A stretch of 64,000 nucleotides of DNA, taken from contig WAEK01000024.1 in NCBI GenBank assembly GCA_011634665.1, positions 323,001 to 387,000 on the forward strand, written 5' to 3'. This document shows, piece after piece, positions 47,244 to 61,703 of this stretch; position 1 is the stretch's first letter, and each line of letters opens with the position of its first letter. The notes beneath the pieces were generated by a model. The model made no database searches, had not been told where the DNA came from, and saw nothing but the letters and a program-made list of their open reading frames with translations. The translations under genes and the position numbers were made by a program. This DNA comes from Mortierella sp. BCC40632. Lineage: Eukaryota; Mortierellomycota; Mortierellomycetes; Mortierellales; Mortierellaceae.

Positions 47244-49979
47244 TTACAAGAGTTGCTCGCTCAGCGCAGCCTCAAGGCCATGCTTCTCTGCATAGTATCG
47301 GACCTGGTTCTTCTCTAGCAAACTACGGATTCCTCGACCCAGTCCAATCATCACCAGCTCACCCGATGTCGGGTCCATGCCACTCTCACTACCATCCAAC
47401 CCATTTCCAGGACCGCCACTACCAGGATGTGTATGCATCCGAAGAAGCTCCTCCTCAAAGTCTGTCACACCTCGCAGCTGCAGGCACCGGAGAGTCTTGT
47501 TGCGTTCCAGATGGCTCTCAAGAACAGTCATCCATCCAGCAGCCGCATTCCAGATACTCTCTTGATCCTGAATCATGCCTGGCACGGGAGGATAGGCCAG
47601 TGCCCAGAAGGAAGTCCAACCTGTCCGGATCCGGAGATCTTGCATCACATTGTTGACTGCAATACTCTGACAAAGACTGTTGAAGCTCGAAAGAGCAAAG
47701 TTGCCCTCCTGTTGTTGTTGTGGGTTTCCGACACAGACAGCATCATCGACAATCAACGAGATCAATGATCGATTCATGTTGACAATCTGAGCCACCACAC
47801 TCAAACTGAGCTTTGACAACGAGATATGGGTCAACGTCCGGTTCTCACTCAACAACTGAAGGACTTCAAAACTCATGAATCCTGGCAAGGCACTACTATT
47901 CGAGTTTTGACTCAACAACACTCGACGAGTCGAACAAATGTTGGCATGACGTCCAATACTCTCCATCATGGCCGTCAACCCTGTCTTGGTCAACATGTTG
48001 CCTGAAATATCCACCTTGTAAAGAGCTGTCTGTGGACATTCTCCCAAAGCCTTGCTCAACACCAACGCTGCCTCGTCACCCAAACCTGTGTTGGCCATTT
48101 GGAAAACAACGAGATGCTTTTGACTGGGTTGGAATGTTGGAGCGGGCCACATGACCTGGACCACAGCCGCTGAACCGACAGAACCGATGTTGGGATTGTT
48201 GCTCAAGTCAAAATAACGAAGATCCAAGGATGCAGGAAGAACGGATGAAGCGAGTTCTTTTACACCCTCACCATCCAACGCATTGTTGGACAAGTCCAAT
48301 TTGGTCAATCGACGGAGATCCTTGTGAACGGAACACAGAACCTTGAGTCCTGAGCCAGTCAGATAGCCATTGGTGAGAACAAGATGCTCCAAATCGGAAT
48401 TGACGGAAATCAACTTTTTCATGTTGGCGACGGCCTTGTCATTGTCGATCAGGACACCGTCAAAGATGAAATACTTGGCATGGTTCAGGAATCCCGGCAA
48501 TTTCTCTCTCAAGAGAAAGGGCAATCCCGTCAACTTTAGAAACTCGATCTGGAAACAGGTGAATATCCGACGGATATGCAAATAGATATTGTCCTTGTCC
48601 ATCAATTCGGACGAGCCTCGGATTTGATTGCCATTGATCTCGACCAAGGTCAGATGAGCCTCGACCAAGGTCTTTGTCAGATTCCGGATCAAGTTTTGGT
48701 TGGCGGAGAAGAGTGAGGCATTCTTGCGTTCGGGCTGTTCAAAAAAGGTGGTGGAGAGATGAACAACCGCATGCTTCATCCGACCTTGACCCTTCAACAT
48801 GGTACTGTAGAGATCAATGGCGGAGGAATTGACGAGTCGAGCTTCACTCTTGACACCACTCTTGTCCGGGAATTCAAACAAATCGTCGAGACAGGCTTGT
48901 TGATCGTCCAGTTGAAGACGTCCGGTTTGGAATCCTGTAAAGCAGTTATGACAGACCCACATGTATTTTCCTGGTGCTGGAAAGACAATCTTTTGAAGTC
49001 CACAGGCCCAATCGATGGCCTGAGTTGATCCCGAGACATCCCTCATCAGTTGAGCAAAGCCCTCCATGTACAAATGATCGACCAAAGCCTTTTCGATTGT
49101 CAATGTGGTGGATTCGACTCCAGTTTCCTTGAGGGTGTCCTTGGCCATGGGCACACGACAGTTGGGCTTGACGATCTTGATAAACTTGTCAGCGAATCGG
49201 GACAAGTTTCGACCGAGGGCTGGGTCACAACCAGAGGCGACCATGAGGGTGGTATTGGCCATGTGCTGCAAGACAGTTCCATGGGCCCTCATTTTGGCTT
49301 CGGGGTCATTGACGACATAACCCAGATGTTCTGGCATGTGGACAAGATTTTCCTTGGACTCTCTTCTGCAGATGGCCTGACAAGGGGCGATGATACGGAA
49401 GGGTTGATAGGTGGCAGAGCCCACGGAGGCGCCGACGAGGGGAGCAATAATATAACAGCGGGGGATGTCTTCTGGAGCGATGGAGGAGAGGAGAGCCGCT
49501 GTGCTAGGGTCGATAGGTTTGACCCGTGTTGAGCCCCCAAAGGAGTGCCGGCTGCCATTGGGCAGTCGCCGAAGTGCCGACAGTGACTTTTTTTTTTTTA
49601 TAAAAAAGAAATCACGTTGGTTGGTGAAATAGGGTTAACGCAAAAGACGCAAATGGGAGAAGAGAATGTGAGTTTTGAGTTTTTTTTTTTTTTTTCTCTC
49701 TTGCCTGTGATATTTTTTTTTTTTTTTTCTTTTGGATGTGAATATGGAATGGCATGTTGCTGAAGCCGATCTCCCTTTTTTTTTTTTTTTTCCTCCTCTC
49801 ATATTCTCTCTTATTCTCTCTTATTCTCTTCCGGATGCAAAACGGTACAGGCGGACTGGGCCAGGGGAGTTACACAACAGAGACTCGGGAAGATGAGAGC
49901 AAACAACCTCGATCGCCCTTTTTTCTCCTCCAAGAAAGAAGGAAAGAAAGAAAGAAAGAAAGAAAAAAGAAAACAATTC

Positions 49980-50020
<41 letters not shown>

Positions 50021-50037
50021 AACTCTCTCTTCTCACT

Positions 50038-50071
<34 letters not shown>

Positions 50072-51420
50072 CACACAAACACACTCTTACAGACAGGCGG
50101 GGAAAAAAAAAATATTAAAATAAAATAAAATAAAATAAAATAAAATAAAATAAAAAAGAGAGGGAAACCTACCGAAGAGTTTGACGCTGAACGATGAAGT
50201 GTCGGGCGCTCGATTGAGGTCTGGGACCGAGTCAAGGACAAATTCGAAAGATTCGCTTGCAAATCATGAACCGAGTTGGACAGGTCTTGACTCGAAGAAT
50301 ACTGCTGTTGTTGTTGTTGTTGAGAACCATAAGGTCGATGATAAGGAGAGGGACTGACAGGTGGTTGATAATACCCACTCGAACCCGAATGAGTGGACGA
50401 GTTGGACGTTGTTTTGTACAGCTGATTCGAATGAGGCACAGGTGAAGGAGAACTCACCACAGGAAAGGCACTAGGAGAAGGTTGTGTATAAGGGTATGGG
50501 CTTTGTTGTTGTTGACTATGGTATGGATGCTGTTGTTGTTGTTGTTGCTGATGATGATGATGATGCTGTTGTTGTTGTTGGTGTTGGTTCAGTGGAAGGT
50601 AAGGATTGGACTTTTGATAGGCAACAGGCAACGGTTGTGAATTGGGTGGAGAAAGCGGTTGATAAGCTGAGGCCTGATAAGGAGAGTTCAACATGGTCTG
50701 AGAAGTATTGATAAAGCCAGGAGGAGTAGGTGGAGGTGGACCTTGAGGTGGAGGAGGCAGCGTAGGTCGCTGGACCAAGTATTCATGAACAGACATGGCC
50801 TGGCTAGAGAGCGAAGACTGAGTGCCGAAGGAGGAAGAAGAGGCGCAGGCGTGGTGTGGAGGAGAATGAGGAAAAGAAGAAGTGCGCGGGATGGGGATGG
50901 GTTGAGAGAAATACTGAACTTGGCCGTTGTGAGCCACGATGTGTTGGGACGTGGGCGGGGACAGGGGCGGGCTGTGGACGACTGGGGTCGAGGGCGGGCT
51001 TTGATACACATGCAGCTGCTGTCGTTTCTGCAAAAGTGGATGGAGCTGCTGCTGCTGTTGCTGCTGTTGTTGTTGTTGTTGTTGTTCGGGATTTGGCTTG
51101 GACGCCTTGTAGGACAACGACACCGAGTCTGTAGGTCCGAGCTCGGCATCCAGATAGTGCGCAAACTCTGTCAAGGATGGATCAAGCTAAAGGAGTTGCC
51201 AAAGAAGAATAGCATGAGGTTCGAGTTAGCAAAAAAGGGGTGCTTGATGGTCGCGATTTTCAACAACCGCCTACTCCGACCCGTTTTTTTTTTTCTTTTT
51301 CTTTTTTGCTATGCAGCACCATGGGGGGGATCCCATGGGGTAAAGGACAGAAACGCGACTGACCTCGACTCCTGTGGAAAGGTCCGAGTGAGTGTAGCTC
51401 GACAAGTTTCTTCGTGACAT
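47244..51420 (-). CDS. Gln/Pro-rich leucine-rich-repeat (RNI-like) protein
   Basis: Exons 51420-51364, 51186-50173, 49586-47244 (1137 aa). After a short start (MSRRNLSSYTHSD..) and a helical segment (LTEFAHYLDAELG) comes a disordered region of about 300 residues with poly-Gln (11-14), QQ/HH runs, poly-Pro and many SPxP motifs. Exon 3 holds a globular domain with CHNCF and several conserved Cys, then leucine-rich repeats of the ribonuclease-inhibitor type: LEHLVLTNGYLTGSGLKVL, LTKLDLSNNALDGEGVKEL, LRYFDLSNNPNIGS, YKVDISGNMLTKTGL, LTHISLSKLSL, LRCLQLRGVTDF. Such proteins are usually protein-interaction scaffolds; no enzymatic motif is visible. Intron 2 is unusually long (586 bp) and its acceptor is preceded by poly(A), so that junction is the least certain. 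I do not recognise a named orthologue. Confidence 0.75.
49978..50156. repeat. Microsatellite cluster in intron 2 of the LRR gene
   Basis: (CT)n from about 49983, (CACTCT)n to 50072, and (TAAAA)n at 50115-50156, all inside the 586-bp intron, which also holds two poly(T) tracts near 49680 and 49710 and an AAAG repeat near 49936-49968. Confidence 0.75.
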
Positions 51421-51846
51421 GATATAAAGAGTGGCAGTGAAGGGGTGAAAAGAGATAAGGAAAAGAGGGTATCCAAAGGTGGAGTGGAGAAAAAAAACCC
51501 GCGGTGCCGGGTGGTATATAGTCGACGAGTGGGGCACCGGTCAACGGAAGGAGAATGAACGAGAGAGAGTGAGAGAGAGAGAGAGAGAGAGAAAGAGGAA
51601 GAACAGGCTGCGGACAGGCGCGGGACGTGAGCTAAAGAGCGAGAGAGCAGGAGTGCAAAGAGAGGCAAGACAGCGGTCGGGCCGAGGCGCGGTTTTATTG
51701 GGAGAACCCTCACAGACAGTTGGGGGGGACGGGACAGTGACTCTGAGGGCAAAGGGAAGGTGGGCGGTGGTTGAGAAAACACTAATTGCACTAGGCACAA
51801 GGAACCAGCGAAGGAAAGAAAGAACAAAGAAAAGAGAGTGAGAGAG

Positions 51847-51888
<42 letters not shown>

Positions 51889-52327
51889 TCTGGGCGGCTC
51901 CTACAAAGTATTAAAAAGGGCCAATGGGCAGTGTTTTCTTCGCTGCAGGAGCACACGACATACCCCTGCCACATACCATGCGGGCCACCGCTCTCAGTCC
52001 TGCTCTCACTCTGTCCTCGACTGTATTATCTGTCCACCCTCCATCATCCAAGCGCGCGCCTACTTTATCGCCGTAGTCTTTTTTAGTATTTTTCTTTTAC
52101 TACCTGCATTATGACTGAGGCGGGCCGTTGGGTTGCGGTGGAGGGAGAGGATAAGGGGAGAGAGAGCAAGAGAGCGAGAGAGAGAACGAGAGAGCGAGAG
52201 GGAAGGAGAGAGAGAGAGAGAGAGAGGAAGAAAGAAGACCATCGATCGACAGAAAAGACCTCTCACTCCATCTTCAGCCCCCATGACCAAGCGCGAGAAG
52301 ATGGGCAAGAAAGTTGTGGGGGGGAAG

Positions 52328-52330
<3 letters not shown>

Positions 52331-52381
<51 letters not shown>
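52331..52381. repeat. (GA)n microsatellite
   Basis: About 25 GA dinucleotides without interruption, in the region upstream of the LRR gene. Confidence 0.85.
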
Positions 52382-52383
<2 letters not shown>

Positions 52384-53680
52384 GACCCAGCCTCGCCCTC
52401 TCGCACCTGGACAGCCAGACGGACCGACAGACCACACCGCATGCATTTGACCGAAACAGAGCAGATCACACAACAATGCGGCGGTGGGATGGCCATTGCA
52501 GGGCAGGGTGAGAGGCTGCAGGTGCGCGACGGCCAGTCTATCCTGTCTGTCAAGGTCTTGGATACCCTCCGCCTCGTACTGCATTGGCTGGGCGCTCATC
52601 TTTTTTTTTCTTTCTCGGCCAAATGGTCAAAAGAGAGAAAGGAGAGTGAGTGAGAGAAGAGGGTTTGTTTGTTTTGCAGGCGTTGGTCGTGTTCGCTGCC
52701 TTGTGGATTTGTTTGTAACACACCCATCTCGAAAGCAGCTTCACACACCACACAACTGGCGGCACCGACCACGGCTCCCACACAGCGTCAAACGGTGCCA
52801 GTTCGCTTCATTTTTATCGCGAGCGAGCTGTTGACAAGATGCTGGCTCTTGCTCATTCTCTATCTTTCCTTGGCTTGCCTGCTTTTGGCTCTTGCCCCAT
52901 GAACCTGCTCTCGATTCCTATTGATATTCCTTACTTTTTTTTTTTTTTTTTTTTTTTTCAAGTTGGCCCTTGGGCCGAAAAGAACAAAAGGCCAAGGTTT
53001 AGAAGGCTAGATTATGGTTCTTGTTATCGCCTCATCTGGTCTGTTGGCCATTGATACGGTAAGCATTCTAGACCTCCTCCTTCTGGATAGGGAATAAAAA
53101 ATATACGATGATGGGTGTGACTCTTTTCAACCCATTCCCGCTCCCACTTGTCACGCCTCTTCCTCTCCTTCCTCTTCTTGCTCTTTCTCTCTTTCTCTCT
53201 TCCTCGCACTGGCTCCGTTGCAGAGAAGAAAACCTTGTTGGCCTTTGTCAGTTGTACCTGACTTTTTCTCTTTCTCTGTCTTTCTCTGTCTTTCTTTTCT
53301 TTCTTTCTCTTTCTCTCTCTCTCTCTCTCTCTTACACCCCTCTCTCATCTCCCCTCCCCCCTGCGAGCAATTGCGCACAAGGAGGGACCATATTCTCGGT
53401 TCTGCATGCGAGACTAATGAGAGTGAGAGAGAGGAAGGAACATCGTTCTGTGGTGCAGGAGCAAACAAATGGAGCCAAGGAGGAGGGCTCGGTCAGGGTG
53501 CATTAGTTGGTCCGACTGCTGTGACAAACAAAGAAAAAGAAAACAAAAAACAAAAAAAAAATATGATGCACGCCAGGCGAACGATGATCTGCTAGGCCTC
53601 GTTTACCCTTTCCTGCGATCTCTCAATCTTGGAAACAGGTTTCGAAACCTGCCTTTCCGTCCTTCCTTCCTTTCCTCCTT

Positions 53681-53721
53681 GTGTGTGTGTGTGTGTGTGT
53701 GTATGTGTGTGTGTGTGTGTG
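53681..53721. repeat. (GT)n microsatellite
   Basis: About 20 GT units with one GTAT interruption. Confidence 0.85.
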
Positions 53722-54492
53722 CTTCGTTGTCATGACTCGCACCAAGCCCGAGTGAGCTCTGTCTGCTATTGGCACTAGCCATTCCTCCTATTCGCACTAC
53801 GGATGATCCCCTGCTGAACACTGACCAATTATGAATGGGCCACCTTCTTTTCGTGAGGATTGACAAGGAACCGGACCCAGCTTGGTCGCCCTTTTTTCTT
53901 TTTTAGACGAGTACTCTAGATAGCTAGCTTCCTTTTTTCTATTTTGTGGGAAACGTGTACGATTGGCGGTTGTTTTTTTTTGCAGCGATGGCTCATTCTC
54001 TTTTTTTTCTCTCTCGCGTAGATATAGCTTCTGGGTCTCGGATGAGTTAAAAAAGATACCACCCGCAGGCTATACAACGCCTCTCCCCAACCCCGGGACC
54101 TTTTTTTTTTCTTTTTATTTGTCTTTATGCAGAATGCAGGTCCATACAGGACAAACAATTACGAAGGAAAGGAGAGAAGGAAGTGAGGGGGAGGAGGAAG
54201 CAGGCTTCTTGTCCTTCTTGGATGACGATCGTTATCCACCCCATTATACATTTTACACATGCTCCAAAAAACAACGACAGCCTAGGGACCAAAAAAAAAA
54301 AAAAAAAAAAAAAAAAAGAAAAAAGAAAGAAAAAAGGGACCTACGCTCTACCTATCCTCTCTAATTTCACCGGTAGCCACATTCCCCGAGTCTCATAGAT
54401 ACGAATCCCGCCATTAGCCGACCGGGAACTGGCCCACGCCTCCTCCTACTCCTCGGACTAGCTTATCTCTGCTCAGCAATAGCTATCCGATA

Positions 54493-54500
54493 GAAAAAAG

Positions 54501-54536
<36 letters not shown>
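54493..54536. repeat. Long poly(A) tract
   Basis: A run of about 43 nt of A with one G near its start. Such tracts are frequent in this window and are likely places for assembly length errors. Confidence 0.75.
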
Positions 54537-54539
<3 letters not shown>

Positions 54540-57160
54540 ATTAACCGGTGTGCAAAAAAAAAATTATTATTTTTATTATGACTATAGCCCTATCCTTGAC
54601 TCTTTTTTGACCAGCATGCTAACCTTAATATCAGAAAAAGAGAATGACTATCCCATTCACATCCAAAAAAAAAAAATTGTTGCTGTACTGTACTTTGTCT
54701 GTACCTTTCCTAGTTCCTTCTTTGGAGGAGGATTGAAAAAAAAAAGATGTCGGCTATAGGGCATTGACACGCTTTGAATCCCTCTTGTTGTTAATCTTTG
54801 ACAAAAAGGTTTTTTTCTTTTTTTTTTTTTTGATCAGGGTTTTTTAGTCATCCCCCCCCACCCCTCACAGCTCTTTCTTCTAACATGGCGTTTTGTTTAC
54901 TTGGAGCAACAACAAAAAAAAAAAAAAAAAGTTCTCGACTGTCAAGAACGCGACCAGCAGACCTATTGAGAGGGAAGAGAGAGAGGGGGGGAAGAAGAAA
55001 GGGGGCGGGGAGGGGAGGGATAAAGATGAAGAAGAGTTATGCTTTCTGAGGTACTTTGCTCAAAGTACACTACGAGAGCTCTTCGCCCGCGAAATGCAAG
55101 CTTGAGCTCATCATCGACAAAAAAACAAGGTTGTCCATCGAACGCAAAGGGGAGAGGAAGGAAGGAGGACATGAGTGAGAAGAGGAAGGGAAGGGGAAGA
55201 GGTGTGTGCTTTTGGTACTGTAGTCTTGGGCTATTGTCGAGTTCAAAAAGGTACAGCCGCTTTGCTTTTTTGACATGCTGGAGAGAGTGTGGGTTGGAGG
55301 AAGGACGAAATCTCTTTTTTTTCTGTGTTTTTCATGTGACGAGGTCATCGACAAGAGACAGAAAAAAGAGAGCAGGACATGCGCCCCCCTCTGCTACCTC
55401 TCCAATCTCTCTCTCTCTCTCTCCCATCCCAGATGCACCTTTGTTGAACGTTCATATCTTCGGAACAAAGTAATGCTCTTTGCATCGATGGATTCTTTTT
55501 TTTCTTGTTGGATTGTTGGACTTGGGTTGCAGGTTTTTGGTTTAGTCGAGTCTTGAGAATCCCTGCATATGCTCCCCGCTTCTCCCCCTCCCTCTCTTCC
55601 CTAAATCCAAAAACGAAGCCCTTGCCAGCAGAGAAAGAAAGAAAGCTCTCTTTTGGTCTCTCTTGTCAGCGATGGGTAGACTCGCTTGATGATCGAGCGA
55701 CCGATTTTTTTTATTTTAAAACAGATTGCGTGGCTCAAAGACGGCGGTGCAGTCAACTACAGCGAGCGTACAGCACACATACGCACACACACAAGGAAAG
55801 TGCTGGGTTCGTTGAATAAAAAAAGTCGGGTTATCGGCCGTCTTATCAGAAATAGCAATTTGGTCATCTAGATTGAGGAAAAATAAGCGATCTGGGAACC
55901 CTCTTTTTTAGAACTGTATGTGCGGCGTGGAACTTTTGAGCAACCGGATATAGGCGATTATTATTTTGTATCTCGGGCGGGGAGAGGGGAAGGAGAGGGG
56001 GGGACGCGGTAAGTAGAGACAGAGATCGGTGGTTTGTCTCACTGACAAAGTCTCTGGTCAGGGTCTCCTCTACTATGCCTGAGGACTATGACTACCAAAA
56101 AAAAAAAAAAAAAAAAAGATCTAGATCTTCAACTCTACTGCCCTTTTTGCTTCTCTCTGTCTCCTTTTTTTTTTTTTTTTTCTTCCAAGTGGGCGGCTCA
56201 AACAATTGGACCAAGATGACTTTGAGAACCCTTTCATCAAATAAAAGCGTTTTGTTGATTGGGTATGAATAGGAATGTATATCCTTTTGTATATGTGCCA
56301 CATCAACATTTACCCCTCTCGTCTATCCATCCTCTCTTCTGTTGAGCGTTCACCACGGACGTGGCCGCTCAGATAACAAGAGATCTTGGTGTTTGATCCA
56401 CAAGGTGCCCATGGTGAGCATGCTTTGCTTGAAAAAAAAAAAAAGCAAGCAGAGCCTTGCTTATTACTATTATTACTGTTTTTATTTTTTTTGACCGAAC
56501 GAGTTTATCCTGACTTGCGGAGAAATTAGGTATGGCCACCCTGGAAGGGCCCTTGGCTTACATACTGCTGCTACCATAGCGGTGCGATTTCTAGAAAGAT
56601 GGAAAGGTATTTTTTCTTTTTGGTCTCTCATGTCCTCGAGGTCATCCGGATGCCGAGAGCTAATTGACAGGAGGAGCAGCCATCGCTCGGGAATTCTACA
56701 TCCCTGATTCCTGGCGGCGCGACAGCCAATCAAAACTGGGCTATTCTTAAGAAGAAATGTCTGGAGTCATGCTTTGTCGAGGCCATGGTTGGATGGACGA
56801 CTTTTGTTCGTTGCCTAGTGGTGCTGGTTTGTATCTTTTCTCTCTATCTCTCTATCTCTCTCCTCTTTCTACCAGGCCTAGACTACCAATGGGCTCCTCA
56901 TTGTCATAGTAATATGACTTTTTCTTTTTCTTTTTCTCGTCTCCTCAGTGCATCAATATCAATTTGGTAAAGGAGGATGTGTGCGGGGTAAGACGCCAGT
57001 TTCGACAGCAGATGTACTATTCTGTGTTTTATTTTTTTTTTTCCCTTTCTCCAAGAGGCTCATGTTCTCAGGTAGTCAATCCCTCTTCCTCCAGATATCA
57101 TTTGTTCCCGGTCTGACCTGTAAGACTACGAGGCAATCCCGACCTTCATCCATCGTCGCT

Positions 57161-57193
<33 letters not shown>

Positions 57194-58567
57194 TGTAACT
57201 GCTCCTTACCCGAACAACGTGGTGAGTTTGCACTACTGTCCAAATCAAAGTAGCACACACACACAAAAAAAGCTTGTCCTCCATTCCCCCCCTTGGAACA
57301 CGCATGCATCTGTACACTGCCTCATGTGACCACATTGTAGTCCTACATTCAACCTATTCTCTCTAGGCTCCAGATCTTAGTCCATCATATTGAGCTTGCA
57401 CCACGAAGAAGAAAGAAAGAAAGAAAGAAAAAAAAAAGAGCCTTAGAGCATTCGAGTTAAAGTAAATCGCCCGAACCAGTTGACCACGCCTATCCTTTTT
57501 TTCCTTCTTTTCCTACTCGACGCCCAAAAATGTTTGTATCCTCGATGTAAAGCGAGTGGATAGATGGTTACTTTTTTACGCCTGAATGTTCGTCACTTGG
57601 ACCAAAAAAAGGTACTACTTGGGGTGGAATTATGGTCCAATTAACTTCATTGCGACTGAATGCGGTGGGAAAGAAGGATACAAGCATTGTACTCTCTTTT
57701 TTTTTTTTTTAACCAGACGACGCCAATAAAGGTACTTTTGTTTCTAGACTGATGAGAACAATCGACCATGGCTTGCTAAAGCAAACAAAGGCAAAGGTGG
57801 CAATATTCCAATGCCTTTGACCTTTTCGTCAGGGGGAAAGGGGGAGGGGGAGTTGTTTTCTCTTCTTCTTTCCTTTGCTTGAACAATTAGACATGTTGCC
57901 TGTTACCTTCTCCTCCTCTCCTCCTCCTCTCCTGGAACTTTTATTATTACTATTATTATTTTATATTCGAGCACGAAAAAGCTGAAAGGCAAAGGTGACC
58001 CTATCATTTCTCACTCGTCAATCCTAAATCTGTCGATCCTTTTTTTTTTTTTTTTTTTTTTTCCTTTCGTTCTTTCTTTTTCTTCTATCTCTTTTCATTA
58101 TTGCTGCATCTATCGCGCTAGCTTAATTGCCTTCGAAAAGAGGAAAGAAAGAAAGAAAGAAAAAAAAAGCTGTGCTAACAATCTAATCTCGCAGTTGACC
58201 AAGAGATTGTGCTAAGAGCACATAATCACAGAGCAATTCTTTTTTATCTTTTCCATTGTCCCTTGATATTAATCTCTATCAACCTTCCCCGCCCCTAGTT
58301 GTGGAAGAGGGAACAGGAGGAGAGAGAGAAGTGCAAAGGACTCGCATACGATAGAAAGAAAAAAAAAAAAAAAAGGTGTTTTTTGGATTTGTTCCGCGCA
58401 CGCGCTAACCGAGTTGTAACCACCTTTGTGGTCCAAAGAAAAAAAAGAAAGCTAGTGCAAAAGGAATGGTAAGAGAAACCGTTGTGAATCCAGTTTAAAG
58501 TGAGAACGCTCTACAGGTTTTCTGGAGCTACTTTGTGGTTGTAAGGTGAAATGTTCTGAAGCCTTGC

Positions 58568-58598
<31 letters not shown>

Positions 58599-60355
58599 TC
58601 TACTATGATGAAGGAGTGTCTTTTTTTTTTTTTTTTTTTTGTGCCACACTGTGGATATTGCAATAGTCTCCATTCTCATGACGTGTCTTGATATCAAAGA
58701 GTGTCTTGCTCTTGGCCCCTAGTCAGAGTAGCCTCTCTCTGTCTCTAGATTTTTTTTTTTTTTGCAAAGTCCTCCCTCTGGGATAGAAGTTTACAATAAC
58801 CCCCCCCCCCCCCCTCTCTCTCTCCATCGTTCTCAATCTGGACTGTCTAGAAAAAAAAAAATAACGCCTTGACCATGACAAGAAAAGGTAATCTCTGAGA
58901 TCCCTCCGTCCCAACATTTTCCTTTTTTAGAGTGAAAGAAGAGAGATGCACCATCCTTTTTTGGTCCCCGAGTAGAAGGGAAAAAATATGTTGGGAAGGA
59001 AAGAGACCATCTCGGTCGGGAAGTTTCCCTTCCCTCTCCACCAAGGAAAGAGGCTTTTTTTTTTTTTTTTTTTTTTTGGCCTTCTTCACACACACACACA
59101 CACACACTTTTTTCTTCCAAACCAAAGCATAGCACAAGGCATTGACCAAAGAGATGCAAACAGCCCATATCTTTTGGTCTTGAGAAAAAAAAAATGGAAA
59201 AAAACAACAATAATAAAAACAACAGCAAAAACAAAAGCAACATCAAGTTCTAGTCCTAGTCTCGGCGAAACAATCCCCCATGGACGAATAGATACAAAGC
59301 AATTCAATATTCGATCGAAGTTTTTTTTTTTTTTTTTATTCCCACTTTTTCTCAGAGACTTTTGTGTTTTGTTTCCCCAAAAAGAGAGGAGTGTTTTCCT
59401 CGTGCATTCGTCTCAGATTGATCCGTTCAATGTTCTTTGCTTTCTCGGCAAAGGTTTGAATTTATATACTACTTCCTAACAGAGTCAAAAACAAGTCAAA
59501 CAACAACAACAACAACAAAAAAAGAAGCGGGAGATGCATCATGCAGTGTTTAGGATGGGGATGCGAAACGACCCTATTAGCAAGAGACATGGGAAAGGGG
59601 AAGAGGAAAGGGCCTGCAAGCGAGGTTAAATAGCTCACTTGAGCCTTGGATCCTTTGTCCCTTTGTCTTTGCCCTTGCCCTCCCTCGCCTTTCTCTCTCT
59701 CTCATTTTTTTTTTTTTTTTTTTTTTTTGCTCCAGCCCATCTATACTCCACTGTTCTTTGTTTGACCAAAGCAGGCAAATGAAACATGTCAAAAAAAAAG
59801 ATTAAAAAAAACTCTCTTGCCGAGAGGTGGCTGGAAGGAGGGATGAACCCTAATTCTCTTGCTCTCTCTCTCCCTCTCCTTCTTTCACACACTCTTTCTT
59901 TTCTTCTTCTGCTCCCACACCCCGTTTGCCTTTTGTAGATCGGAGGAAAGAGAATCCACTAATGTGTGAAAAACAAAAGAGTGTAGAAAGCAATACTTCC
60001 TCACATGATGAGCTAAAGTCAACTTTGATTGTCATTCGTCTCTTCTTCTTTCATCCATCCGGGGCGTGTGAATGACTGGTGCACCCAGGACATTTTTTTT
60101 TTCTGATATGGAATACTCTTGATTAATTTAAAGTCTTGAAGAGCTATTTTGCTTTCTAGGGATTGGTGACGGGGCCAAGGGATAGTCCTTCTCAATCTGA
60201 TCACATGCCAACTCCTGGGGGAAGGGAAGGCGAAGGCGAGGGAGGACACTCGTTCTGTAGAATTTTATATTCATTTTCAAAAAACGAACGAATCAGGGCC
60301 CGACCAAGTTCTGGTAGACTTTCTAAGTGGTCACTGACTATAGAAAATGAGTTCT

Positions 60356-60357
<2 letters not shown>

Positions 60358-60432
<75 letters not shown>
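60358..60432. repeat. (GA)n microsatellite, about 37 units
   Basis: The longest perfect dinucleotide tract of the window, 75 nt, in the gene-poor region. Confidence 0.9.
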
Positions 60433-60434
<2 letters not shown>

Positions 60435-61368
60435 ACTATACCTCGCCCCTCTGGGACCTCAATTCATGTAAAATTGCAAACTCAAGGGGAGCCACCGAAT
60501 TGTTTTGAATCCTGTTACAAGCTCTAACTCCACCGGAGGGGGAAGTGGAGAGAGAAGCCAATTCAACAGAATGAAAAATGAAATCAGCGACCACCATTCT
60601 CTCAACAGGACAGCAGGTTTGCATGAATAAAATAATACTATTGTCTCCTCAATGGCTTCCTCTCAATCTCTTCCTACCACCCTCCTCCCTCCCTGCGATT
60701 CTCATTCAATTCAAATCCGCCAAAAAAAAAAAAAAAAAAGATCTTGACAAGAGTTTGCTAGAGTCTCTAGGAGAGCCATAGCCGATCTGGGCTGCATCAG
60801 ATCTCAGAGATTCATTTCATCAGGCCATGAGGGGACTCTGACAGAAGGGATCTTTTTCATGACCGCTACAGTAACCGTGCGAGCAGCAGCGTCAACGAGC
60901 CCAGTGCACAGATCTCAGCAACAGTCTGAGCGATATTCAGGTGTCATGCATCTCTCTTTTTGAGAAAAATCCAGTCCTCCAGTCCTAGTCCTGTGATTAG
61001 CAATCGCCCTCCTTGGCACTGCTTGAAGTTATCAGGAAGAAAGAGTGATCTCCATCACTCTCCCTTGATCCATCATCTCGTTGCCCAAAAGAAAAAGAAA
61101 AAGAAAAAAATCAGCAGTTGTCTTTCTGACCGCGTATATGCCATCCTCCGAAATGACTCTCTTCCCACAGGATGACCTAAAATATAGCCTCTCAGTGTTC
61201 AAACGTGTTCCTCGTGACCCTACATCAGCCAAAGAGAGAAGCTGGAACATCACACACGCTCCTCTGTCAGGAGGCTCTCTTTCTCTCTCTCTCTCTGGGT
61301 CTGACTTTTCCTATAGCCATGTCCCCTCCTCCCCTATACCACCGTCTCCAGAAGACCATTGGTGTGTC

Positions 61369-61370
<2 letters not shown>

Positions 61371-61429
<59 letters not shown>

Positions 61430-61430
61430 T
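61371..61430. repeat. (TTA)n microsatellite, about 20 units
   Basis: 60 nt of perfect TTA repeats. Confidence 0.9.
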
Positions 61431-61666
61431 TTCACCGTCCTTTTTTATACCTGCACCCATTTCGTGTTCATGTCATCATTAGCCATTTGGCACTATGATT
61501 CCTTTGCAACCTAGACACTCTGTCTTTTTTTTTTTCTTTTCTTTTCTTCTAAAACAGTCTGACCAACCTCACTCACACCCTCGACAGGACAAACCCGACT
61601 GCCCCCTTTATACTCAGTCTAATTGACGCGCACCGCAGAGTATCCCGTCTCAATAATGCTGGTGTT

Positions 61667-61703
<37 letters not shown>

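Noticed and set aside
52111..52653. 180-codon open frame of Arg/Glu/Ser composition
   Set aside because: It is generated by the (GA)n microsatellite, which is open in several frames on both strands.
55039..55473. 144-codon plus-strand open frame in the gene-poor region
   Set aside because: Low-complexity translation, no recognisable motif, overlapped by an equally long frame on the other strand.
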